Shown here in pieces: positions 1 to 9,076 of a DNA stretch of 64,000 nt. Every line of letters begins with the position of its first letter. Position 1 is the stretch's first letter. Origin of the DNA: G963668655 sp963668655 (GTDB taxonomy: Bacteria > Myxococcota_A > SURF-8); assembly GCA_963668655.2 (NCBI GenBank), contig CAXXPQ010000002.1, positions 248,001 to 312,000 on the forward strand, given 5' to 3'. The notes under the pieces were generated by a model. The model saw only the letters and a list, made by a program, of their open reading frames with translations, did no database searches and was not told the DNA's origin. Position numbers and translations under genes: made by a program.

Positions 1-2
1 AT

Positions 3-731
3 ATTTATTTCGGGATTTCCGCGAGCGCCTCGAAAATACGGATCGAAAGCGAGGTGAAGGTGCTCTGCGTGGAATCTTCCGAACAGGTTCACCATGACGG
101 AGTCGGCCTCACCCTTGACCAAAGCGATTTGTCCACGGTTTCCGGCCTTCTCGTGTCGAATAAAAACTGTGAACAGTACGAAGCGAAAGCGGGCATTTTC
201 ATCATGGATTCAGATGATGTAATAGTGAAGGAAAATGAAACAGAGTTCATGCATGTCTATGGAATCATGGTGAAAAAGTGCAAAGGAAGCAAGCTGAGTT
301 CAAACACGATCCGAAACACGCCATCCCCTCAATCGGCCCTATCGGGTGTCGGGTATTATATTGCCGAATGCTCCGAAATGGGTTTCGGCGGCAATATCAT
401 TTCAGGAGCGGACATTGGCATTCAGCTCATCGACTCGCCCTCCGGAGTTCCGTTGCGTTGCAACGATATCGTGGCCAATGAAGTCGGGCTGGAGGCGAAC
501 GATTCCAAGATTCTGATCGGAGAAGGAAGCTTCGAGGTCGGCAATAGGATCGATGCGGCGATCGACATCGCCTATAACAATACGAGCTGTTCTCTCATCC
601 CGGCGACTTACAATTACTGGGGAGGTGGAATGGCCGTTAGCCGGGACAACAGCGCGCCTCCGTGCCATCCGTTTCCGGTGGACACTTCGAACTGGACCGA
701 TGATCCGGACAAAATCTGTCAAGGCCGGTAA
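3..731 (+). CDS. Right-handed beta-helix repeat protein, 5'-truncated
   Basis: The reading frame is open to the left window edge, so this is the C-terminal part of a longer protein. The GTG at position 54 is internal to the open frame and has no convincing ribosome binding site. The protein has short imperfect repeats typical of parallel beta-helix (PbH1/NosD-like) proteins: GIFIMDSDDVIVKEN, GIMVKKCKGSKLSSNTI, YYIAECSEMGFGGNIISG and GIQLIDSPSG, each ending in an Asn-rich turn. The end is YNYWGGG followed by a proline-rich tail with a Cys. Such proteins are usually secreted or surface-exposed and bind or cleave polysaccharide, but no catalytic signature is visible here. The fold call is fairly sure; the function is unknown. 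Confidence 0.7.
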   Translation: MYFGISASASKIRIESEVKVLCVESSEQVHHDGVGLTLDQSDLSTVSGLLVSNKNCEQYEAKAGIFIMDSDDVIVKENETEFMHVYGIMVKKCKGSKLSSNTIRNTPSPQSALSGVGYYIAECSEMGFGGNIISGADIGIQLIDSPSGVPLRCNDIVANEVGLEANDSKILIGEGSFEVGNRIDAAIDIAYNNTSCSLIPATYNYWGGGMAVSRDNSAPPCHPFPVDTSNWTDDPDKICQGR

Positions 732-837
732 CGGTTTCGGCCCCGTCTATACTACTGTTTTACCGTCTCTTCTCGGGCCGTATCGTCAAGAATGACGGTT
801 TTACCTTCCGTTTCATCAAGAAAGGCGCATTCCGCCT

Positions 838-2175
838 TCAATCCGGATCCAGGATGTCCGTGGCGTAACCGGTCAGTTCCGTATAACCCACGCCGTCCAC
901 GGACTCTCCACCCCGCGTACCGCTGATTTCCGTGTCGCCTTCCCAGTAATTCTGGGCCGCGTTGTACATCTCCTGGTCGTCGATGTGCGTCACCACCCGC
1001 AGGCTCCAGTTCTCCTCCGGAATCCGGATGTCCCAGTCCAGCGGATACACGCCGTCCGTGTGCGGGCTTTCCCAGCTTCGCAGCGATTCCACGCTGAAGG
1101 CTTCCAGGCCCTCCAGTTCCTTCACGTTTCCCGCCGCGTCGATGATCGTTCCGGCCTGGCTGTCCAGTTCCCCGTCCCAGTTGGTGAACTGGAACAGCAT
1201 GATTTCCGTGTCGTCCGTAAACTGCATGCTCCACCAGTCCCAGCCCTTGAACTCGCTGATGTCGAACTGTCCCCACTGGTGGTCCATCCAGGCCTGGCCC
1301 GAAACATCGAAATCCCCCGCGGGCGTTTCCAGTTTTCCGGCGGCGTCGAGACGGGTATATGAATAATACCAACTGGTTCCGCCCGCATCGCTCATGGGAA
1401 TGATGCCGTCGCCGCCGTGCAGGGCGGGACGCTTTCGGGGCTGGAAGGCGAGGTTCAACTTCCAGGGAGAGACTTTGCCGTCCTTCTCCTTTCCCTCGGG
1501 AATCCAGGCCGTGAGCGTGTCCGTTCCGTCGCCGCCCAGGCGGAACTCGCAGGTCTCCACGTACAGTTTCACGGGATCGTTGCTCCATTTCACGGGATCC
1601 AGGGCGAAGGCGTCGTAGTGGTAGTGCTCGCCCGCCGTCTTGTCCGTCACCGCCACATGGCACATGTAACCGTATCCCGGCATATGGAATGTTTCCTCGA
1701 TATCGTACTGAAAAATGGTGACCTCGAAACCCCAGCGATTCGAGCCGTCCGAAAGATGCCCGGTGTAATACCACCATTCGGAGCGTTCGGCGTGATAACC
1801 CGCGTCTTCCGGGAAGAAGACGTTCTTTTCGCGACAGACGCCGTAATTGCAGTAGGTTCCGCTCTCGCAGGGCGTCACCACCGGTTGGCCGTCCTCGCAG
1901 GTCAGAATATCATCGCCCTCGCAGCGGGCCTCCTCGAAATCGCAGGCGGGAGCGTCCCCATCGGCCTCGGCGTCGGCTTCGGCGTCGTCTTCCGTCGAAT
2001 CGCCATCGGTGAAAGCATCCGTATCCCCGTCGGGCGCGGTATCACCGTCCGTTGTGCCCGTGGAGTCTTCCGAACACCCCCAGAAAGAAATCATCCAGAT
2101 GAAAAGAAAAAGCGAAAACGAAAGGGAAACGGGAAAACGGGACACTTTCGCCCCTGCGGTGCGGGAACGCGTCAT
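838..2175 (-). CDS. Lipoprotein with CrtC/AttH lipocalin-like domain
   Basis: 445 aa. I chose the ATG at 2175 because it is preceded by GGAGAG and followed directly by a signal peptide (MTRSRTAG, then a hydrophobic stretch) ending in a lipobox with FWGC. The maximal frame (to 2367) adds 64 residues without signal character. After the lipid Cys come a DGD/EAD-rich linker and a small Cys-rich segment (CDFEEARCEGDDILTCEDG). The rest resembles the CrtC/AttH family (hydroxyneurosporene synthase-like, two lipocalin-like halves): RSEWWYYTGHLSDG near its start, WMDHQWGQFD in the middle and a C-terminal half ending in ELTGYATDI. The family includes carotenoid hydratases and many uncharacterised secreted proteins. 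An outer-membrane-linked lipoprotein acting on a hydrophobic ligand is inference. Confidence 0.75.
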   Translation of the reverse strand: MTRSRTAGAKVSRFPVSLSFSLFLFIWMISFWGCSEDSTGTTDGDTAPDGDTDAFTDGDSTEDDAEADAEADGDAPACDFEEARCEGDDILTCEDGQPVVTPCESGTYCNYGVCREKNVFFPEDAGYHAERSEWWYYTGHLSDGSNRWGFEVTIFQYDIEETFHMPGYGYMCHVAVTDKTAGEHYHYDAFALDPVKWSNDPVKLYVETCEFRLGGDGTDTLTAWIPEGKEKDGKVSPWKLNLAFQPRKRPALHGGDGIIPMSDAGGTSWYYSYTRLDAAGKLETPAGDFDVSGQAWMDHQWGQFDISEFKGWDWWSMQFTDDTEIMLFQFTNWDGELDSQAGTIIDAAGNVKELEGLEAFSVESLRSWESPHTDGVYPLDWDIRIPEENWSLRVVTHIDDQEMYNAAQNYWEGDTEISGTRGGESVDGVGYTELTGYATDILDPD

Positions 2176-2316
2176 GGCGACTCTCCATTCTCGGACGGTT
2201 ATCGATGCTCTTGTTTTGTATTCCACGATCCTTCGGCAGTTTATCCGCTTTTTCCTCCGCTGGCAACGTCGGCCGCACAAAATTTCGGGGAACGGGACGG
2301 ATATCGGCGTCCTTAC

Positions 2317-2346
2317 TTGACACCTTCCCCCCTTTTCGAGTAACGT
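2317..2346 (+). promoter_or_regulatory. Candidate sigma70 promoter of the PEGA kinase gene
   Basis: TTGACA at 2317-2322, an 18-bp spacer, and TAACGT at 2341-2346. The predicted transcript start lies about 15-30 nt before the possible TTG (2368) and GTG (2383) start codons. The -10 box is imperfect. Confidence 0.45.
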
Positions 2347-2367
2347 GCCTCCTAATCGTAGAGCCAT

Positions 2368-4548
2368 TTGCGGGAAAATACCGTGGTCGAACCAAAATTA
2401 TTCGGGAAATACATCCTCATCGAACGCGTGAGCGTCGGCGGCATGGCCGAGGTGTTCAAGTCGTTGATGGTCGGAACGGGCGGATTCCAGAAAATCCTCG
2501 CCATCAAGCGGGTGCTGCCGAATATCGCCGAGGACGCCGAGTTCGTGAAGATGTTCGTGGACGAGGCCAACATCGCCGGGCTTCTCCATCACGCCAACGT
2601 GGCGCAGATCTACGATTTGGGCATCATCGACGGTTCCTACTTCATCGCCATGGAATACGTCGAGGGCAAGGATCTGCGCGCTATCTTCGATCGGCTGAAG
2701 AAGTTGCAACGCTCCATTCCCGTGGATCTGGCCTGCTACGTCACGGCCATGAGCCTGGCGGGCATGGACTACGCCCACCGCAAGACGGACGCGGCCATGA
2801 AGCCGCTCAACATCGTCCACCGCGACGTATCGCCCCCCAACCTGTTGATTTCCTACGAGGGCGACGTCAAGCTGATCGACTTCGGCATCGCCAAGGCCGC
2901 CAAGAAAGCCTCCAAGACCCAGGCGGGCATCCTGAAGGGAAAATTCGGGTACATGTCCCCCGAGCAGGTCCGAGGCCTTCCGGTGGACGCCCGCAGCGAC
3001 ATCTTTTCCATCGGCATCATCCTGCACGAAATGCTGGCCAGAAAACGGCTTTTCGTGGGGGAAAGCGATTTCAGCACTCTGGAAAAGGTGCGCGGCATGG
3101 AAATCAAGCCGCCGTCCGCCTTCAATTCCGAGGTTCCGCCCGAGGTGGACCAGATCGTGCTAAAGGCCCTGGAACGCGATCTGAAAAAGCGCTACCAGTC
3201 CTCCGCGGACATGCAGCACGATCTCCAGCGTTACCTCTACTCCCAACCCGAGGTCTTCACCCAGCAGAGCATGGCCGAGTGGATGCAGGACACCTTCCGG
3301 GACGACCTGGCCGCCGCCAAGGAGCGCATGGAGGAGATGGAGAACCTGGATTTCGAGCGCTACGGCATCGACCTGAAGCAACTCGAACTGGCCCAGGTAC
3401 AGTCCCTCCGGAACGACAACGTTCAGGCCCGGGAATCCTCGGAGACGCGGATCACGCCGTATTACACCGATCACACGGGCGAACCCACGGGGTTCTACGC
3501 AACGGGCATGGGCAAACGCTCGCTCACGCCGCTGGCCTCCGTGCTGGGGGTTCTGCTTCTGGCCACACTGCTCGTGGGATGGCTGCTGCTCAACGGCGTG
3601 GAAGCGCGGGTGATGCGCGTTCACAACCCGCCGCCCTACGCCTCGGTGACCTTCAACGCCAATCTTCCCGGGGCGTTCGTGCATTTCCGGGGAAAGCCGC
3701 TTTGCAAGACCCCCTGCCGGATCACCGATTTCTGGACCGGCAAGCACGAGGTGACGTTCCGGAAAGACGGGTACCTTCCCGACACGGTGACGTTCTCCGC
3801 CGACGCCGGGACGGAGACGCCGGTGGCCGGTTCGCTGTTCAAACCGGGCGATGTCCCGGCGGTGCTGCTGGTGCGTACGGATCCCCCCGGCGCGTCCGTT
3901 TTCGTGGACAACCGTCCCACGGGGCAGAAAACTCCGGCCGTCCTGAACCGGATGAAGGCGGGACGCCCCTCGATGATAAAGGTCAGCGCTCCCGGATTTC
4001 ACGACAACATGGAGTCCGTAACGCTGGAAAAAGAGGAGTTCAAGACCGTTTCCATCAACCTGATTCCCACCCATCCCCGGGTCCGTGTGGTGTCGGATCC
4101 TCCGGGAGCCGCCATCGTGCTGGACCGCAAGCGCACCGGGCTGACCACCCCGGCGGAACTGAAGGATCTGGAGAAGGGGCGCTTATACGATCTGAAGTTG
4201 TATAAAAGCGGCTACCGCGCCACGCGCGTGCGCTTCAAGGCCACGGGATTGCGGGAGGATCGCATCGACGTGGAACTGGAGACCCGGGAGGGATTCCCGG
4301 ATATTCAGCATATCAGCGGAGATCCGAACGCCGCATTCGGCTGGCTGAACATCATCACCGACCCGGTTTCCTCCGTCTACATCGACGGCCGGAAGATCGA
4401 CGCCGACGCGCCGGTCATGGGCGTTCGCCTGCCCGTGGGCGAACACGTCGTTCGCCTTATCGCCCCGGACTGGAACCTCGAGCACGAACAGACCGTCACC
4501 ATAAAGGGCGGTGCCACCACCCGGTTGGTGAAATCCTTCGACCTGTAA
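2368..4548 (+). CDS. Membrane Ser/Thr protein kinase with C-terminal PEGA domains
   Basis: 726 aa from a TTG start. A GTG at 2383 with GCGGGA seven bases upstream is an equally good start. Hanks-type kinase domain: glycine-rich loop VSVGGMAEVF near residue 21, catalytic Lys in AIKRVLP (about 47), HRDVSPPNLL (151-160), DFGIAK (171-176) and GYMSPEQVRG (about 194). The HRD, DFG and Asn residues are intact, so it should be active. A juxtamembrane region with coiled-coil character follows, then one membrane segment around residues 388-410 (LGVLLLATLLVGWLLL). The extracytoplasmic part has about four PEGA-like repeats (DPPGASVFVDNRPTG, DPPGAAIVLDRKRTG, DPVSSVYIDGRKI and a first, more divergent one). 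This architecture is typical of Myxococcota-type signalling kinases, with the PEGA part probably binding the cell envelope. Its substrate is unknown. Confidence 0.9.
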   Translation: MRENTVVEPKLFGKYILIERVSVGGMAEVFKSLMVGTGGFQKILAIKRVLPNIAEDAEFVKMFVDEANIAGLLHHANVAQIYDLGIIDGSYFIAMEYVEGKDLRAIFDRLKKLQRSIPVDLACYVTAMSLAGMDYAHRKTDAAMKPLNIVHRDVSPPNLLISYEGDVKLIDFGIAKAAKKASKTQAGILKGKFGYMSPEQVRGLPVDARSDIFSIGIILHEMLARKRLFVGESDFSTLEKVRGMEIKPPSAFNSEVPPEVDQIVLKALERDLKKRYQSSADMQHDLQRYLYSQPEVFTQQSMAEWMQDTFRDDLAAAKERMEEMENLDFERYGIDLKQLELAQVQSLRNDNVQARESSETRITPYYTDHTGEPTGFYATGMGKRSLTPLASVLGVLLLATLLVGWLLLNGVEARVMRVHNPPPYASVTFNANLPGAFVHFRGKPLCKTPCRITDFWTGKHEVTFRKDGYLPDTVTFSADAGTETPVAGSLFKPGDVPAVLLVRTDPPGASVFVDNRPTGQKTPAVLNRMKAGRPSMIKVSAPGFHDNMESVTLEKEEFKTVSINLIPTHPRVRVVSDPPGAAIVLDRKRTGLTTPAELKDLEKGRLYDLKLYKSGYRATRVRFKATGLREDRIDVELETREGFPDIQHISGDPNAAFGWLNIITDPVSSVYIDGRKIDADAPVMGVRLPVGEHVVRLIAPDWNLEHEQTVTIKGGATTRLVKSFDL

Positions 4549-4649
4549 TTCCCCACGTTGGGTGACGCCCTTTCAGCAACGGGCTTCCGGACGGGTCATA
4601 TTTCCATATCTTCCCTGAGGATGCGATTGACCAACGCTCGGCATCGATG

Positions 4650-4677
4650 TTGACAATTGTATCGTATTTCATATATT
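4650..4677 (+). promoter_or_regulatory. Sigma70-type promoter of the 4715 lipoprotein gene
   Basis: A perfect TTGACA at 4650-4655, a 16-bp AT-rich spacer and TATATT at 4672-4677. It lies 37 bp before an ATG that has a strong GGGAGGCGAAG ribosome binding site. Confidence 0.65.
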
Positions 4678-4714
4678 CTGAAGGCATGATGGATGCCTTT
4701 TCAGGGAGGCGAAG

Positions 4715-6265
4715 ATGACGTTCCGGATAACGCTTTTTCTGCTTCTGACGGCTTTCGTTCTCGGCGGCTGTTTCGAGGAAACGGAATATCATTACGAGGA
4801 TCTTGGAGACGGAGATCCGGCGGACGCGGATTCTTTCGAGGAGAATCCGCCGGGCGACGAAGACGGCATGGAATCCGACCGCTTCGCCGATGCCGATTTC
4901 GATGCCGATGGAGACTTGGACCTTATGGACGGACCTTCCGAGTCCGACCGGCCCGAGACGCCCGATGGCGACGGCGAGATGGACACAGCGGAAGGCGAAG
5001 AATCGGACGGGGACGCCGGGGAGATCGATCCGGAGATCGACCCGGAGCCCGAGGATCCCTGCGATGGCGCGCCTTCGCCGGTGGTGGAAGCCATCGATCC
5101 CGACGTGGGAACGACGCCCGCCTGGCGGGCCACGGCGATTCTCGACCAGGCCGCCATCGTCTGCGAGGACGGCCGTACGCGTTCCGACTGGGGCTACGCC
5201 GTGGCGGGGATCTCGGAAACGGAGGCGATCTTCGGCGCGCACAACGGCCTGTGGCGCTATACCGCCACGCCGACACCCGAGATCCGCTGCATCGCCGGTC
5301 TGGAGGAACCGGTCTATTCCATCGCCGTCCGACAACGGGAAGGCGAGGAAGAGATCGTCGTCGGGTTGAGAGATCGAGTCGGGATCTTGAGCGCCGATTC
5401 GTGGCGTTTCGTGCCGCTTCCGGATGTTTGGCTGGCGGAAGAGCCGTGGTACCCGATGGAAGAAACTTCCCCGACGCCCTGGGACATTTATTTTTACGGA
5501 GACAACATCCTCATCCAGACTATCCAGGGCGTCGCCATGCAGGATGAAAGCGGCGTCTTCGTTCCGCTCGACGGCTGTTGCGGATACGAACCCACGCTTC
5601 CGTTTCATGAAGAAACAATGCAAATAATAACAACCTTCCGATATGTCACGCCGAAGACCTGGACCGGAATGGCGTTTCTGGGCTCCAGGGTTTACGTGGG
5701 CGCTCCGGGGGCGCTGTTGGAGATCGACCTGGAAAGCCGGACCTGCCGTCCCCTCTGCCGGGCGGAAGATCCGGAAGCCCGCTATATCGTCCAGGGGCTG
5801 ACGCCCGAAGGCGTCAAGGCCGTCAGATCCAAGCCGGGATATGAAATGGGTATGTCCATGATGATACCGGCGATGCCATATACCCTGAATACGGAAGTGG
5901 GGGAATGCACGTTCCAAGGAATCTGGAAGGTCCATTACCGCCCCGGAGATTTTTTTCCAATTCCTACATTCGTGAAAGGTCGCATGGGAGCCGACGGGCA
6001 ATGGATCGGAGCTTTTGCGTCTTTTACCACGCCTCACTTATACGGCGGTTGTGAATACTCGCATTCCATTCTCGCTCTTCCCGGGCAGACGGGCGGAATC
6101 GGAAATCTTCTTGCCGGTTTCGCTCAATCAGGAGATTGGGGAATGCCCTGTTGTCAGACGGCCTACGGTCCGACCTTGACGGCGGATGTTTTCATGGATT
6201 CGGCCGGAGGCTGGTACTCTCCCGGCTTCTGGCGCATCGATTACGCGAACGAAACGGAAGAGTGA
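4715..6265 (+). CDS. DGD-linker lipoprotein, propeller-like C-terminal region, function unknown
   Basis: 516 aa. The ATG at 4715 follows GGGAGGCGAAG. A short signal peptide ends in LGGC, so this is a lipoprotein. Residues about 25-120 are a low-complexity acidic linker rich in DGD, DAD and PED. The remainder has short beta-strand segments of the type GLWRYTATPTPEIRCIAG and YSIAVRQREG, suggesting a beta-propeller or similar all-beta fold, with scattered paired Cys (DGCCGYEP, CRPLCR, MPCCQTA). No catalytic motif was recognised. The linker matches those in six other proteins of this window, so this belongs to a lineage-specific surface lipoprotein set. Function unknown. Confidence 0.8.
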   Translation: MTFRITLFLLLTAFVLGGCFEETEYHYEDLGDGDPADADSFEENPPGDEDGMESDRFADADFDADGDLDLMDGPSESDRPETPDGDGEMDTAEGEESDGDAGEIDPEIDPEPEDPCDGAPSPVVEAIDPDVGTTPAWRATAILDQAAIVCEDGRTRSDWGYAVAGISETEAIFGAHNGLWRYTATPTPEIRCIAGLEEPVYSIAVRQREGEEEIVVGLRDRVGILSADSWRFVPLPDVWLAEEPWYPMEETSPTPWDIYFYGDNILIQTIQGVAMQDESGVFVPLDGCCGYEPTLPFHEETMQIITTFRYVTPKTWTGMAFLGSRVYVGAPGALLEIDLESRTCRPLCRAEDPEARYIVQGLTPEGVKAVRSKPGYEMGMSMMIPAMPYTLNTEVGECTFQGIWKVHYRPGDFFPIPTFVKGRMGADGQWIGAFASFTTPHLYGGCEYSHSILALPGQTGGIGNLLAGFAQSGDWGMPCCQTAYGPTLTADVFMDSAGGWYSPGFWRIDYANETEE

Positions 6266-6374
6266 AGCGGCGCCGAAATCGCTCCCGGCCCGGTTTTGAC
6301 GATCGTCCGTCCGCCACCCGCCCGATTTCCATGAGAAAAACGGGCAAAACCCGCCTTCCTACCCGGTTTCCTCC

Positions 6375-6403
6375 TTTACAAAACGGAATCCGGCCGCTAT
6401 GAT
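6375..6403 (+). promoter_or_regulatory. Sigma70-type promoter of the SlyD-like gene
   Basis: TTTACA at 6375-6380, a 17-bp spacer and TATGAT at 6398-6403. It lies 38 bp upstream of the start codon at 6442. Confidence 0.6.
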
Positions 6404-6441
6404 CGCACATCCAGACGCCATTCGAAACGAAGGAGGTCATT

Positions 6442-6876
6442 ATGCCAGGCGCAAAAAGCGGAGATACCGTACACGTCCACTACACGGGAAAACTTGCGGA
6501 CGGGTCCGTATTCGACAGTTCCGACGGGCGCGAACCCCTGACCTTCACGCTGGGAACCGGGATGGTCATCGACGGATTCGACGCGGCCATCCTCGACATG
6601 GAGCCGGGAGACAACAAAACCGTTGAAATTCCCGTGGAAAAAGCCTACGGACACCGGATGGAGGAATTGACCATCGAGGTGGATAAATCCCGTTTCGCCA
6701 ACTCTCCCATCGAAATCGGATCCCGCTTGCAGATTTCCAACGAGGAAGGGCACACCATGCCCGTCACCATCGCCGCCATCACGGATGAAACCGTCACCCT
6801 GGACGCCAACCATCCCCTGGCCGGCAAGGATCTGACCTTCGATCTCAAACTGGTCGGTATCGATCCCGCCAACTGA
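6442..6876 (+). CDS. SlyD-like FKBP-type peptidyl-prolyl cis-trans isomerase
   Basis: 144 aa; ATG at 6442 with a near-perfect AAGGAGG site. The protein starts with the FKBP core (VHVHYTGKLADGSVFDSS, then GTGMVIDGFDAAILDM), is interrupted by the IF chaperone insert typical of SlyD, and closes with NHPLAGKDLTFDLKLVGI, a SlyD hallmark. It has no signal peptide, so it is cytoplasmic. It lacks the His/Cys-rich metal-binding tail of E. coli SlyD, as many short homologues do. The role is proline isomerisation and folding help for client proteins. It stands alone on the plus strand and converges with the TonB receptor gene, only 18 bp away. Confidence 0.92.
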   Translation: MPGAKSGDTVHVHYTGKLADGSVFDSSDGREPLTFTLGTGMVIDGFDAAILDMEPGDNKTVEIPVEKAYGHRMEELTIEVDKSRFANSPIEIGSRLQISNEEGHTMPVTIAAITDETVTLDANHPLAGKDLTFDLKLVGIDPAN

Positions 6877-6894
6877 GCGGACTTCCCGGAACCG

Positions 6895-9048
6895 TCAGCG
6901 AGGATCCAGCGCCACGGACAGGCCCGTCCAGAAACGGCGGCCCGGCCCGGGAAATCCGAACCGTCCCTGGTAATTCGTATCCAGGAGGTTGTCGGCTCGA
7001 AGCCAGAATTCCACCTGCTCGCCGCTTTCGAACGACACGGGAAAAGCCGTCCGCGCCGACCAGATAAAATAAGCTCCGAAGGTTCCATAGCGCCCGTTCA
7101 GGTCGTTCTGATAACGCTGGGAGCCCACCGCTTCCACGTCCGTGGACACGTTCCACCAGCGAAACGGCTTGTAAACGGCAAGGAATTTCGCCTTGTGTTC
7201 GGGGCGATACAGAAGCTTCTCGTCTCCCGGTTCATGACTTCGCTTTCGCGCGTGCAAAAAGGCGTAGGAGCCTTCCAGCCGCAAAGTGGAAAACGGCCGG
7301 TAACCGATCCGCGCCTCGGTTCCCGCAAGCAGGGTTTCGTCGATGTTCTCCAGGCGCACCATCCCGTTCGCCATGGCGCGTTCCCGGATCAGGCCGTTGA
7401 CGAAAGAAACATAGGCGGAAAGCTTCAATCCCACAGAGGCATGCACGCGCCAGGAAAGATCGAAGGCCGTATGCCAGGCACGCTCCGGCCTGAGATCGGG
7501 GTTGGGAATCCGCCGATCCTGCGCGCCGCTGAAGCGTTCCTTGAAGGTGGGAAAGCGCCCCCGGCGCGTGAACGAGAGATCCAGTCGCAGGCCGTCCAGG
7601 GGCGTGAAATTCACCCCCGCCAGGGGACCGGCGAAGTGCATGGATTTTTCATCCCCGCCCTCCGGATGCTCCAGCGGGAATTCTCCCTCGTAGGTCATGC
7701 CGATGGAAAACCCGAGCCAGTTCAACACCTTCCAATCGTTCAGCAAACCGCCGGAGAGGCGGAAGGCGGAAAGTTCCGGCTCGGTTTCCTCTTCCCCTTT
7801 CCAATGCTCTGCATGGGAAACATGGCGTCCCATCAGCGAGGGACGCAGGCGGATCGCGGGCACGAATCCCGGCCGCCAGCGACCGTCGAATCCCACGGAA
7901 AATCCCGCCTGCCGTTCGTCGTAGGTGGAGGTATAGGCGGCCTGGCCGTCCTGGCTGCGATAGCGGTCATCGTCGTAGCTGCGCAGGGTGTTTTCCAGTC
8001 CGGAGGCGAACACGCGTTCCTCGAAACGCAGACCGCGCCCGGCCTGCCAGCGGTGGGCGAGTTGCGTCTGGTAGTGCGTCCAGGGCTCCCAGCGCCAGTA
8101 GCGCGGAGGAATGGCCATGGTGTGCGGCGGCGCACCGTAATCGCCCCGAAGGAAATAGCCCGTGGCCTCCAACGCGTGGCGCCCCACATGCAGGGAAAGC
8201 TTTCCCCCCGCGTGGCCGTCCGCCGAATCGGAGTTTTCGCGCAGGCCCCCGTCTTCATTGCGCCGTTTCTCGAACCGGCCGGAGAGCGGCCAGCCGTAAT
8301 CCTTCCGGTATCCGCCGGTCAGCAGAAGTCCCACCGGACCGAACGTTCGGGAAAAGGTCATGTTTTCCGCGTGCGCGGCGGGATACGCGCCCTCCGCCCG
8401 CACCACGGCCGCCCGGCCCTTCCCCGCTTCCCGGGTGCGCAGGTTCACCGCCCCGCCCAGCCCCACGGGCCAGACGGTCCGGAGACTTCCGGCCTGGATG
8501 ACCTGAATTTCCTTCAGGAGCCCGGCGGGAAACTTGCCCACGTCCACCCGGCCGTCGTAGGGCGACAGAAGCGGAACGCCGTCCACCAGCACCAGCACCT
8601 GGCGCTGATCGAAGCCCCGCAGCATGAAGCTCCACTCGCCGCGATCCTGCTGGGAAACGGATACCGAAACCAGCGTGCGCAACAGGTCCGAAACCGGACG
8701 TTCGCCCGCCCGAGAAAGCGATTCCGCGTCCAGAACCGTCTCGGAAAGCACCGCCTCCGCGCGTCCCGTGACCGTCACCTCTTCCAGGGTCACGCCCCGG
8801 GCGGGTTCCGGCTCGGACGGGCGGCTTCGGGTTTCGGTCCCGCTTTGGGCTTGGGCTTCGGCCCCGGCGTTTTCGTTCTTTTCGCTCGGCCCTTTTTTCA
8901 CGAGCTTCGCGGAAGGCTCCCCTTCCCCGGCCAGGACCGAGGAAAGGGAGAGTCCTTCGATATCGCGGACGACTCCGGACAGCAAAACAAGCAGAAGCAG
9001 CAGCAGGGAAATCCGTCCCCCGCTTACCGGTCCGAAACGCACGCCCAT
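6895..9048 (-). CDS. TonB-dependent outer-membrane receptor
   Basis: 717 aa. The ATG at 9048 follows GGGAAAAGGC and a hydrophobic signal segment (ISLLLLLLVLLSG). A periplasmic stretch contains EEVTVTGR, then comes the plug domain (MLRGFDQRQVLVLVDGVPLL; GGAVNLRTRE), then a long beta-barrel with alternating aromatic strands ending in GRRFWTGLSVALDPR, the usual aromatic C-terminal strand region. Length and layout fit BtuB-type receptors for metal chelates or cofactors. It lies 28 bp downstream of the 9077-9955 lipoprotein gene and very probably shares its transcript and riboswitch-like leader. The transported ligand is not recognisable from the sequence; the leader suggests molybdenum or tungsten, which is inference. 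Confidence 0.9.
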   Translation of the reverse strand: MGVRFGPVSGGRISLLLLLLVLLSGVVRDIEGLSLSSVLAGEGEPSAKLVKKGPSEKNENAGAEAQAQSGTETRSRPSEPEPARGVTLEEVTVTGRAEAVLSETVLDAESLSRAGERPVSDLLRTLVSVSVSQQDRGEWSFMLRGFDQRQVLVLVDGVPLLSPYDGRVDVGKFPAGLLKEIQVIQAGSLRTVWPVGLGGAVNLRTREAGKGRAAVVRAEGAYPAAHAENMTFSRTFGPVGLLLTGGYRKDYGWPLSGRFEKRRNEDGGLRENSDSADGHAGGKLSLHVGRHALEATGYFLRGDYGAPPHTMAIPPRYWRWEPWTHYQTQLAHRWQAGRGLRFEERVFASGLENTLRSYDDDRYRSQDGQAAYTSTYDERQAGFSVGFDGRWRPGFVPAIRLRPSLMGRHVSHAEHWKGEEETEPELSAFRLSGGLLNDWKVLNWLGFSIGMTYEGEFPLEHPEGGDEKSMHFAGPLAGVNFTPLDGLRLDLSFTRRGRFPTFKERFSGAQDRRIPNPDLRPERAWHTAFDLSWRVHASVGLKLSAYVSFVNGLIRERAMANGMVRLENIDETLLAGTEARIGYRPFSTLRLEGSYAFLHARKRSHEPGDEKLLYRPEHKAKFLAVYKPFRWWNVSTDVEAVGSQRYQNDLNGRYGTFGAYFIWSARTAFPVSFESGEQVEFWLRADNLLDTNYQGRFGFPGPGRRFWTGLSVALDPR

Positions 9049-9076
9049 GCCTTTTCCCGTAAAAACCCGGCCTACG

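Noticed and set aside
4496..6037. 513-aa minus-strand frame opposite the 4715 lipoprotein
   Set aside because: No ribosome site, no domain; the plus frame has a promoter, ribosome site and lipobox.
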